Below, piece after piece: positions 15,883 to 24,104 of a stretch of 59,908 nucleotides of DNA. The notes below the pieces were generated by a model, which worked only from the letters and a program-made list of their open reading frames with translations, made no database searches and was not told where the DNA came from. Source of the DNA: a bacterium (GTDB lineage Bacteria > Pseudomonadota > Gammaproteobacteria > Burkholderiales > Burkholderiaceae_C); assembly GCA_030824555.1 (NCBI GenBank), contig JAVBXK010000003.1, forward strand, positions 1 to 59,908, written 5' to 3'. The translations under genes and the position numbers were made by a program. How positions within the stretch are numbered: the first letter of the stretch is position 1; each line of letters begins with the position of its first letter.

Positions 15883-16095
15883 ATGAATAGGCGATCACAA
15901 TCATCCAACCGAAGTGAACCGCTGAACGACCAGCGGTTCCAAGACCTGATCGACAGGGCCAGCGCCTTCTTTGCAGCTGCAGAACGCGACTTGGACTCCG
16001 AGAAGGCTGCTGTGATTGCTGAGATCAAGGCGTGCATGCAGGAATATGGGCTGACCGTAGACGACCTCAGGGACAACCCAGGGGTCAACCCCTAA
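15883..16095 (+). CDS. truncated H-NS-like protein lacking the DNA-binding domain
   Basis: A 70-aa protein from ATG 15883; an ATG at 15859 would add 8 residues. The region ERDLDSEKAAVIAEIKACM, followed by QEYGLTVDDL, looks like the oligomerisation part of betaproteobacterial H-NS/BphH-type proteins. The C-terminal AT-hook-like DNA-binding domain is absent; the frame stops after RDNPGVNP. If the resemblance holds it could modulate full-length H-NS by co-oligomerisation, as H-NST-type proteins do. That role is inference. Confidence 0.5.
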   Translation: MNRRSQSSNRSEPLNDQRFQDLIDRASAFFAAAERDLDSEKAAVIAEIKACMQEYGLTVDDLRDNPGVNP

Positions 16096-16159
16096 AGACG
16101 CAGTGTCTCGGCACTTTGAACAGTTATCGTCGGTCGCTCACATTGCAGAAATACATTTG

Positions 16160-16957
16160 ATGCCAACCCGACTGGATGCACTGCCCACGAGAAATGGCGA
16201 TGGCTCCTCCAATCAGGAGCGCTCTGGGGATAGGGCTGCTGAGATGGGTGGCATGCGCGACGACGTGAGTCCGATAGAGACATCGTCTTCGGGGGTACAA
16301 GCAAACATGCCCGATGCCGCCAAAGCCGAGCACATGCTGAAGGTACGCCAACGTGAAGCCCAGTTGTTTTCAGAAGCAGGGCTCGCAGTACTCAAACAAC
16401 GTGCCCTGTCAGTGATCGGGCCAGCCATGGACACCCGCAGCCGCCTTGCAAAGCGGGTGCTGACTGCCGAGTCAAGACGTAAAGCCGTGATCTGGCTGCG
16501 CCACGCCGCAGACGCGTTGAGCACAACCGTGGCGAGTGAAGTGGCATGCCGCCCCGGTTGCAGTGCTTGTTGCCGCCAGGGCATACTCGTTTCTGAGGCA
16601 GAAGCAGACGTCATCGGTAAAGCGATTCACCGCACACCCATCAAGTCACCTCCATCCGCCATCATGGTGAGCGTGGGTCTCGGGCAGAAACCCGAAGAAA
16701 TGGATTTGAGTCGATTCGATGGAGTCCCCTGCACATTTCTGATGGGGGACCGGTGCAGCATCTGGTCTGAGCGTCCCGTGATGTGTCGCTTGCAAGCGAG
16801 CTTTGACCGTGACGCGTTGCTGTGTGAGATCGTGCCTGATGAGCAGATCCAAGTGCCGTATGTGGATGCGAGCCCCGAAAAAGCGCTTTACCTCGCAAAG
16901 GTTGGGGTCGGCATGCTGTTGGCCGACATCCGAGATTGGTTTCCCCCCAACCACTGA
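16160..16957 (+). CDS. YkgJ-type cysteine cluster protein
   Basis: A 265-aa protein if started at ATG 16160; ATG 16307 is an alternative giving 216 aa. The first ~70 residues are low in complexity. The second half has the YkgJ (zinc/iron-chelating, CxxCC) signature: ACRPGCSACCRQGILVS, then CTFLMGDRCSIWSERPVMCR, with spacing typical of the family. Such proteins bind a metal through the Cys cluster; their biochemical role is not settled. It is followed by another Cys-rich protein of a different family at 17016. Confidence 0.75.
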   Translation: MPTRLDALPTRNGDGSSNQERSGDRAAEMGGMRDDVSPIETSSSGVQANMPDAAKAEHMLKVRQREAQLFSEAGLAVLKQRALSVIGPAMDTRSRLAKRVLTAESRRKAVIWLRHAADALSTTVASEVACRPGCSACCRQGILVSEAEADVIGKAIHRTPIKSPPSAIMVSVGLGQKPEEMDLSRFDGVPCTFLMGDRCSIWSERPVMCRLQASFDRDALLCEIVPDEQIQVPYVDASPEKALYLAKVGVGMLLADIRDWFPPNH

Positions 16958-17015
16958 ACCTCGACAGAGGAGTGGCGCTACGCAGTCAACACACGCCCCC
17001 TGGTAAACCATCGAC

Positions 17016-17432
17016 ATGGACGCAACGGGAAACAAACAGACATCGATTGCACGCGACGACAGTGAAACTGGCGCATGGCAATTGCTGTCCCAGCCATGTC
17101 CCAGTTGTCCCTGGCGAACCGATCGCTGTGCAAAAGACATCCCCAACTTCGATCTTCAGTTGGCGCGCAACTTGATAGAAACCTGTCCAGATGCCAAAGG
17201 CCATGGACCTGCATTTGGCTCACCATTGTTTGCCTGCCACCAAACCCAAACGGGACAAGAACGGCCGTGCGCAGGATGGCTGGGAACCGTGGGTCATCAC
17301 CATCCAAACGTGCGGTTGGCTGTTCTCCGCGGTCAACTGCATGAAAAGGCATTGTCGCCATCGACTGACTGGCCACAGCTTCACGACAGCTATGCAGATG
17401 TCTTGCGCAAGCTTGAAGCATCGAGTGATTGA
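17016..17432 (+). CDS. DUF6283-like cysteine-rich protein
   Basis: A 138-aa protein from ATG 17016. It carries PCPSCPWRTD, then KDIPNFDLQLARNLIETCP, LFACHQTQTGQERPCAGWLG and NVRLAVLRGQL. This pattern of CPWR, TCP, FACH and CAGWL is the DUF6283 family found in phage and plasmid genomes; probably four or more Cys ligate a metal. Function unknown. It lies 58 bp after the YkgJ-type gene, in the same direction. Confidence 0.75.
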   Translation: MDATGNKQTSIARDDSETGAWQLLSQPCPSCPWRTDRCAKDIPNFDLQLARNLIETCPDAKGHGPAFGSPLFACHQTQTGQERPCAGWLGTVGHHHPNVRLAVLRGQLHEKALSPSTDWPQLHDSYADVLRKLEASSD

Positions 17433-18140
17433 AGTCGGCACTTCTTGTCACAACGATCAAGGCCACACGATGAACATATCTAAGTCGTTTATGCGCCGAT
17501 TCAGACTTGGAAAAACCAAACAGGTTCGCAGCGGCAGTCCATAGGTGAATATTTATGGGGCGAAACTACGAGCGAGTCGCCGGGTAGCTGCTGCAACCAG
17601 CCATCCTGCAAACCGCAGGGGCGCAAAGTAGCCGATTGCTGATTCTTGCAACAAGGACAGAAGTTGTTGGCCTCTTCCCCCGCCACGCCGATTCAAGATC
17701 GGATTCAAACGATCCCATTCGCAGCGCGCTTCTCTAAAAAAACCTATGTGTTGGTCCGTTTCCATGATTTGGCCTCTCGGCGGAAGTCGCCAATAAGTGA
17801 ACGTTTACAGGGTGAAATCGTACGTCGGGTGTCGTCGATCATCGCAAGAGTCGGGAAAACCACGCCCTGACAACCAATACTCACCGAAATTCAACCCGGT
17901 ATTTTCCCAAATAGCCTCGATTGGCGGCGTTCGCCCTGTAAACGTTCACCTTTCATGAATCGACCCGGATGTCATCGTGATTTGGTGGTGTGGGATCCGT
18001 AATCCGTCGGTGACTGATACGCTGGCAGTTGAAATCAACCAATTTGAATGATGGGGCACCTTCATCCTCCGACTCATTGCATGGGAAGGGTTAAGGGCTC
18101 GATGAAACTTTCTTCTCATGCACCGTCTATTCTCATCACC
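17433..18140. other. 700-bp stretch with dispersed repeats, no confident gene
   Basis: No open frame here has a recognisable product. A ~20-bp motif occurs three times: 17545-17566 (GTGAATATTTATGGGGCGAA), 17797-17816 (GTGAACGTTTACAGGGTGAA) and, inverted, 17930-17949. The outer copies could be the ends of a ~405-bp non-autonomous element (17545-17949), but no target duplication is visible. Confidence 0.5.
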
Positions 18141-18225
18141 AATCTTGTCAAACACCAAATGCGATGACAAGATTACGGTTTATTCTTATCGCGGTACAGT
18201 GAATCAAGCCAAAGCTGACAAGATT
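18141..18225 (+). promoter_or_regulatory. three TGACAAGATT boxes upstream of the Fic gene
   Basis: AATCTTGTCA (18141-18150, inverted), TGACAAGATT (18165-18174) and TGACAAGATT (18216-18225) are exact copies. The first two form an inverted repeat with a 14-bp spacer and the third lies 9 bp before the Fic ATG. They are likely operators for the winged-helix N-terminus of that protein, as its own repressor. Confidence 0.6.
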
Positions 18226-18233
18226 TCTATCCC

Positions 18234-19604
18234 ATGACCATTCCGCCCCTGTCAGCCCGTCACGATGCATTGCTTCGGCAGGTCCTTGCCGCCGGGGAGT
18301 CCGTACAACCTGGTGCATTGGAACTCACCTTACAAGCTTCCCGCCCCACCATAAACAGGGACTTGCGAGACCTTTTGGCCTCTGGATTGCTGAAGAAGCT
18401 GGGGAACGGCCGCTCTACCCGCTATGTCGCCACAGCCGCAGCCAGGGCAGCACTGAAGACAGCACCTTCGTTTGCCCCCACGTCAGCAAAGCCCAACGTA
18501 CTGCAGTGGTCGTCAGCTGCGATGCCTCTGGTTGAAACACTCCGTGCGCCCTTGGGCACCCGTACCCCAGTGGGCTATGACAACAGTTTCGTCGGCAACT
18601 ATGTCCCGAACCAGTCCAGTTTGCTGCCGCCTCAGCTGGCCGCAGACTTGTACGACGCAGGCCGTGGCCAAGACCAGCAGCCTGCAGGCACCTATGCCCG
18701 CGAGGTACTCGAGCAACTGCTCATCGACCTGTCATGGTCGTCATCTCGCTTGGAGGGCAACAACAAGAGCTTGCTCGACACAAAGACGCTCTTCGAACTT
18801 GGTGATCAAGCGGGTCCGGTCGACGAAGACACGCTGATGCTGCTGAACCACAAAAGCGCCATAGAGTTCATGGTGGATGCGGTACCGACGGAGGGCATCA
18901 CGGTTCCTGTCCTCGTCGACCTGCAAGCCAAGTTGATGAAGGACCTCCTGAAAGACTCCCGGGACATTGGCAGCATCCACCGGCGGATCGTGAACATCGA
19001 TGGATCCGTCTACTCCCCAAGCAACATCCCCACGTTCCTGGAGGCGACTCTGAATGTCCTCATCGACAAGGTTCGCCACATCCGAAATCCGGTGGAGGCT
19101 GCATTTTTCCTATGGGTCAACGTGGCCTACCTGCAGCCCTTTGCGGATGGGAACAAGCGTACGAGCCGCCTGAGTGCCAACATGCCGCTCATGCTGTACA
19201 ACTGTGCGCCGCTGTCCTTCCTAGATGTGGAGCGCACGGACTATGCGACAGCCATGCTCGGCGTCTATGAGCAGCGCAACGTCGCTGCGGCAGTGGAATT
19301 GTTTGAATTCATCTACCGTCGCTCCATACAGAAGTACAGCGTGCTGCGGGCGTCCCTGGCCATGCCTGACCCTGTTCGCGTCAGGTATCGGCAGACCCTG
19401 AATGAGCTGATGCAGTTTGTTGTCTTCTATGGCCGAACGCTGGACGCTGCATTGGCAGAGGTGCATGTTGATCCGGCAGACATGGCGACGTTGCGTGGCA
19501 TTGCCAACACCGAACTGGACCATCTGGAGCAACACAACTGTGCCCGCTACAACCTCGCTCGGGGCATGACCCAAAAATGGATTGACGCCGGACGGCCCAG
19601 GTAG
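18234..19604 (+). CDS. Fic-fold protein with N-terminal winged helix, catalytic His replaced
   Basis: A 456-aa protein. Residues 1-70 form a winged-helix DNA-binding domain (LQASRPTINRDLRDLLASGLL). Residues about 155-380 are a Fic domain. The inhibitory motif (S/T)xxxEG is present as SSRLEGN with E174. The Fic loop reads QPFADGNKRTSR (301-312): the catalytic His of HPFxDGNxRxxR is Gln (codon CAG, 19132-19134), while the rest of the loop is intact. AMP transfer by the usual mechanism is therefore unlikely. The protein may act as a nucleotide-responsive regulator or another phosphate-handling enzyme. It stands alone on the plus strand with its own operator-like boxes. Confidence 0.85.
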   Translation: MTIPPLSARHDALLRQVLAAGESVQPGALELTLQASRPTINRDLRDLLASGLLKKLGNGRSTRYVATAAARAALKTAPSFAPTSAKPNVLQWSSAAMPLVETLRAPLGTRTPVGYDNSFVGNYVPNQSSLLPPQLAADLYDAGRGQDQQPAGTYAREVLEQLLIDLSWSSSRLEGNNKSLLDTKTLFELGDQAGPVDEDTLMLLNHKSAIEFMVDAVPTEGITVPVLVDLQAKLMKDLLKDSRDIGSIHRRIVNIDGSVYSPSNIPTFLEATLNVLIDKVRHIRNPVEAAFFLWVNVAYLQPFADGNKRTSRLSANMPLMLYNCAPLSFLDVERTDYATAMLGVYEQRNVAAAVELFEFIYRRSIQKYSVLRASLAMPDPVRVRYRQTLNELMQFVVFYGRTLDAALAEVHVDPADMATLRGIANTELDHLEQHNCARYNLARGMTQKWIDAGRPR

Positions 19605-19921
19605 CCAACAAAGAAACGTGCATCACGCGGCAGGTTGACTTGCCCATGGTGGCAGACATCACTGCCCGCCGCTTGTCACAGGAACGTGGTCAACCCTACA
19701 TCATTCGGAATTCACCCTCAATCGAAACCTCAGCAAAGTCAGGCCACAAGCGTCAGCCATCGCAACTGTGGGTGCCTTTGAATGGTGGAGAATTTGCCCA
19801 CGCTGCAGCTGTGTACGAAGCCAGGCGTTGACACAAAGGCTCATGACCCGCTGAGTCAGCTTGTTCATTCACACTACCAAGCTGTTTCATCCATCTGTCC
19901 CACCCAACTAGCGAGCTGCGC
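19605..19921. other. intergenic, no confident gene
   Basis: 317 bp between the Fic gene and the H1-like gene. A 63-codon plus-strand frame (19640-19831) has no recognised product or ribosome-binding site. The promoter of the next gene should lie here, but I see no clear boxes. Confidence 0.4.
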
Positions 19922-20872
19922 ATGTCCATCCAGAAATCCACTCTCGAACAAGTCAAACGTGCCGGTGCCGCACTGGTAGATGCACGCAAAGCGCTGGCCG
20001 ATGACTTCAAAGGTGTCATGGACCAGATGACCAGTGCCATCATCACCCAGCCAGCGGGACGGGATTTGGACCGCCAGTTCGCGTCTGTCAAAGACATGGC
20101 GCGGCTGGCCCATGAAATGGGCGCCTTGGAAGAACGTGTGAAAGACATCTTGCTCAGCGCCATGGCGTTGGCAGAACGTGGTGGCAGAAGCGCGCAAGCT
20201 TCGCGCACCCAGTCCCCCCGGCTGTTGAGTTCGCGTGGCGTCAGCGATGCTGTCGTCGTCGAAGTGAAATCCTCTACAGTCAAAGTCAACGCCAAAACTA
20301 AAGCCAAGGTCAAAGCAGTACCCAAAGCACCTGTGGCCAATGGCGCAAAGAAGGAAAAGAAGGCAAACAAGAGCGTTGGGACAGATGAATCCGCGCTCAC
20401 GGCGATTGCAACGCCGGTGATCGAAACCCCCACACCCGCTGAGCCCAACAAAGTTGTCAAAGCGAAATCCGTCGCTGCAAAAGCTGCACCGAAAGCCGCC
20501 AAAACCGCCGTCAAAGCCATTACCAAAGTTCCCGTGAAACCGGCGAAACAGGCGCAACCCAGGCCCGCAGCTGTACCAGCCAAGAAAGCCAAGCCGTCTC
20601 TGCGCCAGAAACCCCAATCCGGCAAAGCAACGGCCACTCAGGCCGCACAGGACAAAGCGGCCGCCCCAGTCGCCGCTTTGTCCAGCAATGAGTCCAAGGT
20701 CTTTGACTTTGTCAAAACCCGTCTAAACAAGAAAAAGCCAGCGGCACTGGTGGGCAAGGATGTGGGGGCCGGGGCGGGTATACCTGTGGGTTCTGTGTCC
20801 TTGGCACTCAAACAACTGGTGGCCAAAGGCAAGCTGGTGCTGAGCGGTGATGGGTTGTACACACTGGCCTGA
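19922..20872 (+). CDS. histone H1-like Ala/Lys/Pro-rich DNA-binding protein with C-terminal winged helix
   Basis: A 316-aa protein from ATG 19922. Residues 1-85 are helical (LEQVKRAGAALVDARKALAD and KDMARLAHEMGALEERVKDI). Residues 115-235 are a long Lys/Ala/Pro linker with repeated KAKAKVKA- and AAPKAAKT-like stretches, as in histone H1-like or AlgP/HC-type nucleoid proteins. Residues 240-316 form a compact winged-helix-like end (NESKVFDFVKTRLNKKKPAA, VGSVSLALKQLVAKGKLVL). The combination suggests a DNA-coating or bridging protein. The reverse strand is open over most of the gene, but that reflects composition, not a second gene. Confidence 0.7.
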   Translation: MSIQKSTLEQVKRAGAALVDARKALADDFKGVMDQMTSAIITQPAGRDLDRQFASVKDMARLAHEMGALEERVKDILLSAMALAERGGRSAQASRTQSPRLLSSRGVSDAVVVEVKSSTVKVNAKTKAKVKAVPKAPVANGAKKEKKANKSVGTDESALTAIATPVIETPTPAEPNKVVKAKSVAAKAAPKAAKTAVKAITKVPVKPAKQAQPRPAAVPAKKAKPSLRQKPQSGKATATQAAQDKAAAPVAALSSNESKVFDFVKTRLNKKKPAALVGKDVGAGAGIPVGSVSLALKQLVAKGKLVLSGDGLYTLA

Positions 20873-20896
20873 GAGCGCCAGACTGCCGGGGGTTGT

Positions 20897-20940
20897 GAGG
20901 CCGCGCTCCTGGCTGGGTAGCGGCCTCTGCGTGTTGTCTT
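20897..20940 (+). terminator. hairpin, possible terminator after the H1-like gene
   Basis: GAGGCCGC (20897-20904) pairs with GCGGCCTC (20920-20927) across a 15-nt loop, followed by a moderately T-rich run. It lies 25 bp after the stop of the H1-like gene. The T-tract is weak, so efficiency is uncertain. Confidence 0.45.
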
Positions 20941-21279
20941 TGGGTCAGATCCCCTGACTTTGAATCGCCCTGGGATTGAACTACCCCCAGAAATTGGATG
21001 GTCGCTATCCCGCCATGTATGCGAAATGAAGGACTGGATGGCAAGGATTGGAAATCCCGGGCTTACCGAAATCGAACAGGGACATGACGTCGAGCCTCCT
21101 GCATGCCACGTCTGATCGGGTCACCACAGGCTCTGCTCGATGTTCAGCGCCTTCATCACTTCCTCACTTCCAAAACCGCGTTCCGGCCAAACGAGCTGTG
21201 ATGGAAAGGTCACCGGAAGTACGAACATCACCTGGATGCCTCAAAGCGACGTCATAGCCACCGCAGAGTGAAGCGGTAA
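20941..21279. other. intergenic, no confident gene
   Basis: About 340 bp before the hipBA module 2 operators. I see no gene, RNA or strong repeat. A short TGAAGGACTGGATGG-type stretch near 21030 has no evident meaning. Confidence 0.4.
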
Positions 21280-21280
21280 A

Positions 21281-21396
21281 CGAAGCGTTCGTTTCGTATA
21301 CATTCATCCATCGGGAGTAAACCCTTAAAACGAAGCAATCATTTCGATTGTTTGTAGGATCACCGCAGAATCGCTATTATCGAAGCAACTGTTTCG
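21281..21396 (+). promoter_or_regulatory. three CGAARC-N4-RTTTCG operators at 50-bp spacing (hipBA module 2)
   Basis: CGAAGCGTTCGTTTCG (21281-21296), CGAAGCAATCATTTCG (21331-21346) and CGAAGCAACTGTTTCG (21381-21396) are three copies of an imperfect palindrome starting at exactly 50-bp intervals. They end 15 bp before the hipB-like ATG. Classic HipB binds several palindromic boxes before its own gene; these are the evident equivalents, with a different box sequence. Confidence 0.8.
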
Positions 21397-21410
21397 ATAA
21401 TGAGGCAAGC

Positions 21411-21710
21411 ATGCGCGTACCAGTTCACAGTGTTCATGATGTCGGCATGGCCGTACGCGTCGTTCGCAAGTCAAGTGGTGTGCGTCAGGACGATGCTGCG
21501 GGCAGTGCCGGTGTCAGCCATGTCTTTCTTCGAGATCTGGAGCATGGCAAACAAACCGTTCAGTTCGGGCGTGTCCTCCAAGTGCTGGACGAACTGGGCA
21601 TTCGAATGGAACTTGAAATCCCTGACGATGCCAGGGAGCGCTGGCATCAACTGATGTCGCAGGCCAACAGCCAGAGTGATTCGATCTCGTCATCTGGGTC
21701 CGCCACATGA
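21411..21710 (+). CDS. hipB: HipB-like HTH antitoxin/repressor (module 2)
   Basis: A 99-aa protein from ATG 21411 (MRVPVHSVHDVGMAVR). It has an Xre-type helix-turn-helix (VRQDDAAGSAGVSHVFLRDL) followed by the HipB-like GKQTVQFGRVLQVLDELGI. Its stop overlaps the hipA start by 4 bp. Expected role: bind and inhibit the HipA kinase and repress from the three boxes upstream. Confidence 0.88.
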   Translation: MRVPVHSVHDVGMAVRVVRKSSGVRQDDAAGSAGVSHVFLRDLEHGKQTVQFGRVLQVLDELGIRMELEIPDDARERWHQLMSQANSQSDSISSSGSAT

Positions 21711-23026
21711 GCATCCGAAGCCTGCGAGTCCTGATCAACGGCCAATGGGTCGGCACCTTGTTCGACGAACGTGACGTCTGGGCCTTTCAGTACACCGAGG
21801 CTTGGTGCAGCCACTTAGCAGGGTTCCCCATCACCGCTGCCTTGCCTCTGCACACAACTCTGCAGAGGGATGGCGCAACACAACGGCCAGTGCAATGGTT
21901 CTTTGACAACTTGCTGCCGGAAGAGACACTTCGAGCAGTCATCAGCCAGGAAGAAGGCATTCAAGCTGCCGACGCATTTGGTCTGCTGGAACGATTGGGT
22001 GCGGAGTCAGCGGGCGCATTGGTGCTGCAACCCGAAGGGCACGCAGATGTAGCAAAGGGCACCCAAGCGCTGAGCAGAGATGAGTTGTCGCGCCGCATCC
22101 GTCAGTTGCCCAAGTCTTCACTGAGCAGCCAGTCTCCCAAGCGGATGTCCCTGGCCGGGGCCCAACACAAGATGGTGGTGAACTTTGATCCTCACAGCGG
22201 TCAGTTGATGGAGCCGCTGAAAGGAAGTCCTTCCACGCACATCCTGAAACCGAATTCAACCGCACCTGGCTATCCGCATTCCGCGATCAATGAAGTGTTC
22301 GCGATGCGCTTGGCGGCCAGGTTCGGTCTGAAGGTGCCGAAAGTTTGGCGGCTGTATGTGCCCGAACCGGTTTTCATCATCGAACGGTTTGATCGTAAGG
22401 TGGATTCCCGGGAACAGGAGCCATTGCGTTTGCATGTGCTGGATGGTTGCCAGATGCTCAATGAGAGCGCCATATACAAGTACAGCAGCGCTACAGTGGC
22501 GAAGCTGAACAACCTGATTGATCTGTGCCGGAACAAAGCGGCTGCCAGACTGGCTGTGTTTCAGTGGATCGTGTTCAACAGCTTGGTGGGCAACTCCGAC
22601 TGCCATCTGAAAAACATTTCGTTTCTTGTCGATGGGCAAGGCACAAAGGTGGCACCGTTTTATGACTTGCTGTGCACAGCGGTTTACCACGCGCGTGCAT
22701 TGGCTGACGAGCAGGCTATTTGGCCGAATGAACCTCTGGCAATGCCCGTGGCCGGAGCCTCGACGTTTGGTGACGTCACCCGAGCCAAGCTGGTTGAGAC
22801 CGGCATTCAACTCGGTTTGGCGTTGGGCACGTCAGAGCGTGAAGTGAACCGCTTCGTGAGCAAAATGGCTGTCTTTGCGGATGAAGTGATCCATCAATTT
22901 GAATCCGAGTATGCCGAGCCTGGATTGATGGGAGTGCCTTCAAACACCACCGTCGCCGCAGAGCGTCATCTGTTGCGGGCCATCAGGCATGTTGTCATCG
23001 GTGACATGCTTGCGCGGGTGCAATAA
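21707..23026 (+). CDS. hipA: HipA-family toxin kinase (module 2)
   Basis: A 439-aa protein in the classic hipB-hipA order with an ATGA overlap. The couple/HipA_N part covers residues 1-105. The kinase part shows SPKRMSLAGAQHK (about 143-155), HILKP with the ATP-site Lys (181), the catalytic GNSDCHLKN with D298 and the metal-binding YD at 319-320. All key residues are present. It differs strongly from modules 1 and 3, so the three did not arise by recent duplication. Expected role: growth-arrest kinase held by HipB. Confidence 0.92.
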   Translation: MSIRSLRVLINGQWVGTLFDERDVWAFQYTEAWCSHLAGFPITAALPLHTTLQRDGATQRPVQWFFDNLLPEETLRAVISQEEGIQAADAFGLLERLGAESAGALVLQPEGHADVAKGTQALSRDELSRRIRQLPKSSLSSQSPKRMSLAGAQHKMVVNFDPHSGQLMEPLKGSPSTHILKPNSTAPGYPHSAINEVFAMRLAARFGLKVPKVWRLYVPEPVFIIERFDRKVDSREQEPLRLHVLDGCQMLNESAIYKYSSATVAKLNNLIDLCRNKAAARLAVFQWIVFNSLVGNSDCHLKNISFLVDGQGTKVAPFYDLLCTAVYHARALADEQAIWPNEPLAMPVAGASTFGDVTRAKLVETGIQLGLALGTSEREVNRFVSKMAVFADEVIHQFESEYAEPGLMGVPSNTTVAAERHLLRAIRHVVIGDMLARVQ

Positions 23027-23214
23027 AGGTAGGGAAGACGCCGATCTTCGGAGCAAGAATCTATAGCACTGGCTTCAATAAGGATATGGCTGCAGTCTGA
23101 AAGAATATCCTACCCAATACTTAACATAATGAAAATCGTAGATATTTTATAAAGAGCTGCCATGGCATTGCGAATGGCGTGACTCAGACCTGATAGCGAT
23201 CGCCCACAAACCGA

Positions 23215-23625
23215 TCAGTGCGTATTAACCCAGTTTTCAATCCGCAGTCCTGCATACCCTTGGAAATCGGCTTCGTTGTTGGTGACCAGCGTGACATCCA
23301 AGGCCAATGCATGTGATGCGATGAGTTTGTCCAGGGCGTCCTTATTTCGCTCACGGTTGGCTGCACGCAGTGGTCCGTAGGTTCGAGCCGCCTGTCCATC
23401 AAACGATTCGACCAATATGTCCTCCAGCAAACTGTCCAGCGCCGCACGGTTTCTTGGCAATGACTCGCCAGAGCACGCCACGCCAAACTCCAGTTCCGCC
23501 AAAGTGATCGCCGAGATCACCACGTCACCGACAAAGCACTCGGCAAAGCGCTCCCGAACCTGTGGTGGCTGGTGCTTCATCAGGTAAATGCAGATGTTGG
23601 TATCCAACATGTACTTGGGATTCAT
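23215..23625 (-). CDS. vapC: VapC-type PIN-domain toxin
   Basis: A 136-aa PIN ribonuclease. The acidic residues are visible: Asp in MLDTNICIYLM, Glu in ITLAELEFGV, Asp in KDALDKLIASHAL and a terminal acidic patch in LVTNNEADF. Length and motifs fit the VapC/FitB family, which cleaves tRNA or rRNA. Its start overlaps the antitoxin stop by 4 bp. It runs convergent to hipA of module 2. Confidence 0.92.
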   Translation of the reverse strand: MNPKYMLDTNICIYLMKHQPPQVRERFAECFVGDVVISAITLAELEFGVACSGESLPRNRAALDSLLEDILVESFDGQAARTYGPLRAANRERNKDALDKLIASHALALDVTLVTNNEADFQGYAGLRIENWVNTH

Positions 23626-23858
23626 AGTGCCTCGCGCTGACCTTCGACGTTGAGCGCTCGCCCCTCACTCATGAAGTCCTCGGAAAACTGGCTCAGTTTG
23701 CCCAGCACATCCCCCATCCGTCGTTTGGCGGGGCGGATACGCAACTCGTCTCCATGCCTCTCAATGACAAGCTCAATGTTCCAACTGCTGTACGCCAGGT
23801 CAGCGGGAATCCGCACGGCCTGAGAGTTGCCGTTTTTGAAGAGTTTGGTGTTGGCCAT
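23622..23858 (-). CDS. vapB: VapB-type antitoxin (AbrB/MazE-like)
   Basis: A 78-aa protein. The N-terminal swapped-hairpin DNA-binding domain is evident from MANTKLFKNGNSQAVRIPAD, the typical VapB start, and the C-terminal tail (SQFSEDFMSEGRALNVEG) would thread into the toxin. Translationally coupled to vapC. Likely repressor of the operon through the repeat near 23900-23945. Confidence 0.92.
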   Translation of the reverse strand: MANTKLFKNGNSQAVRIPADLAYSSWNIELVIERHGDELRIRPAKRRMGDVLGKLSQFSEDFMSEGRALNVEGQREAL

Positions 23859-23899
23859 GGCCAGTCTTTCAGATGCGTGGATGGCTATTGAATATACGC

Positions 23900-23945
23900 G
23901 TACATCCTAAGCCAGATCAAGGCATATGTAAACACGTGGATGTAC
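23900..23945 (-). promoter_or_regulatory. inverted repeat upstream of vapB
   Basis: GTACATCC (23900-23907) and GGATGTAC (23938-23945) are perfect inverted repeats separated by 30 bp, about 40 bp upstream of the vapB start on the minus strand. Their position suits an operator for the VapBC complex. Confidence 0.5.
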
Positions 23946-24104
23946 AAAGATCGGATTTGAGACTTGCGTTGACAACGGGTTGGGTCGAGTCTGTCGGGAC
24001 GCTCACGGAAGCCATCGCAGACTTGGAGCGACGCACGCGGTTTGTCGGCATGACCTGGGCCGGCATTGCCCACGCTGGCGGTGTTAACCACCGTCACCCC
24101 GAGG

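Noticed and set aside
19753-20637. Long minus-strand open frame (294 codons) opposite the H1-like gene
   Set aside because: It follows from the Lys/Ala-rich codon bias of the plus-strand gene; the product is a Gly/Phe/Ala-rich low-complexity chain with no family features.
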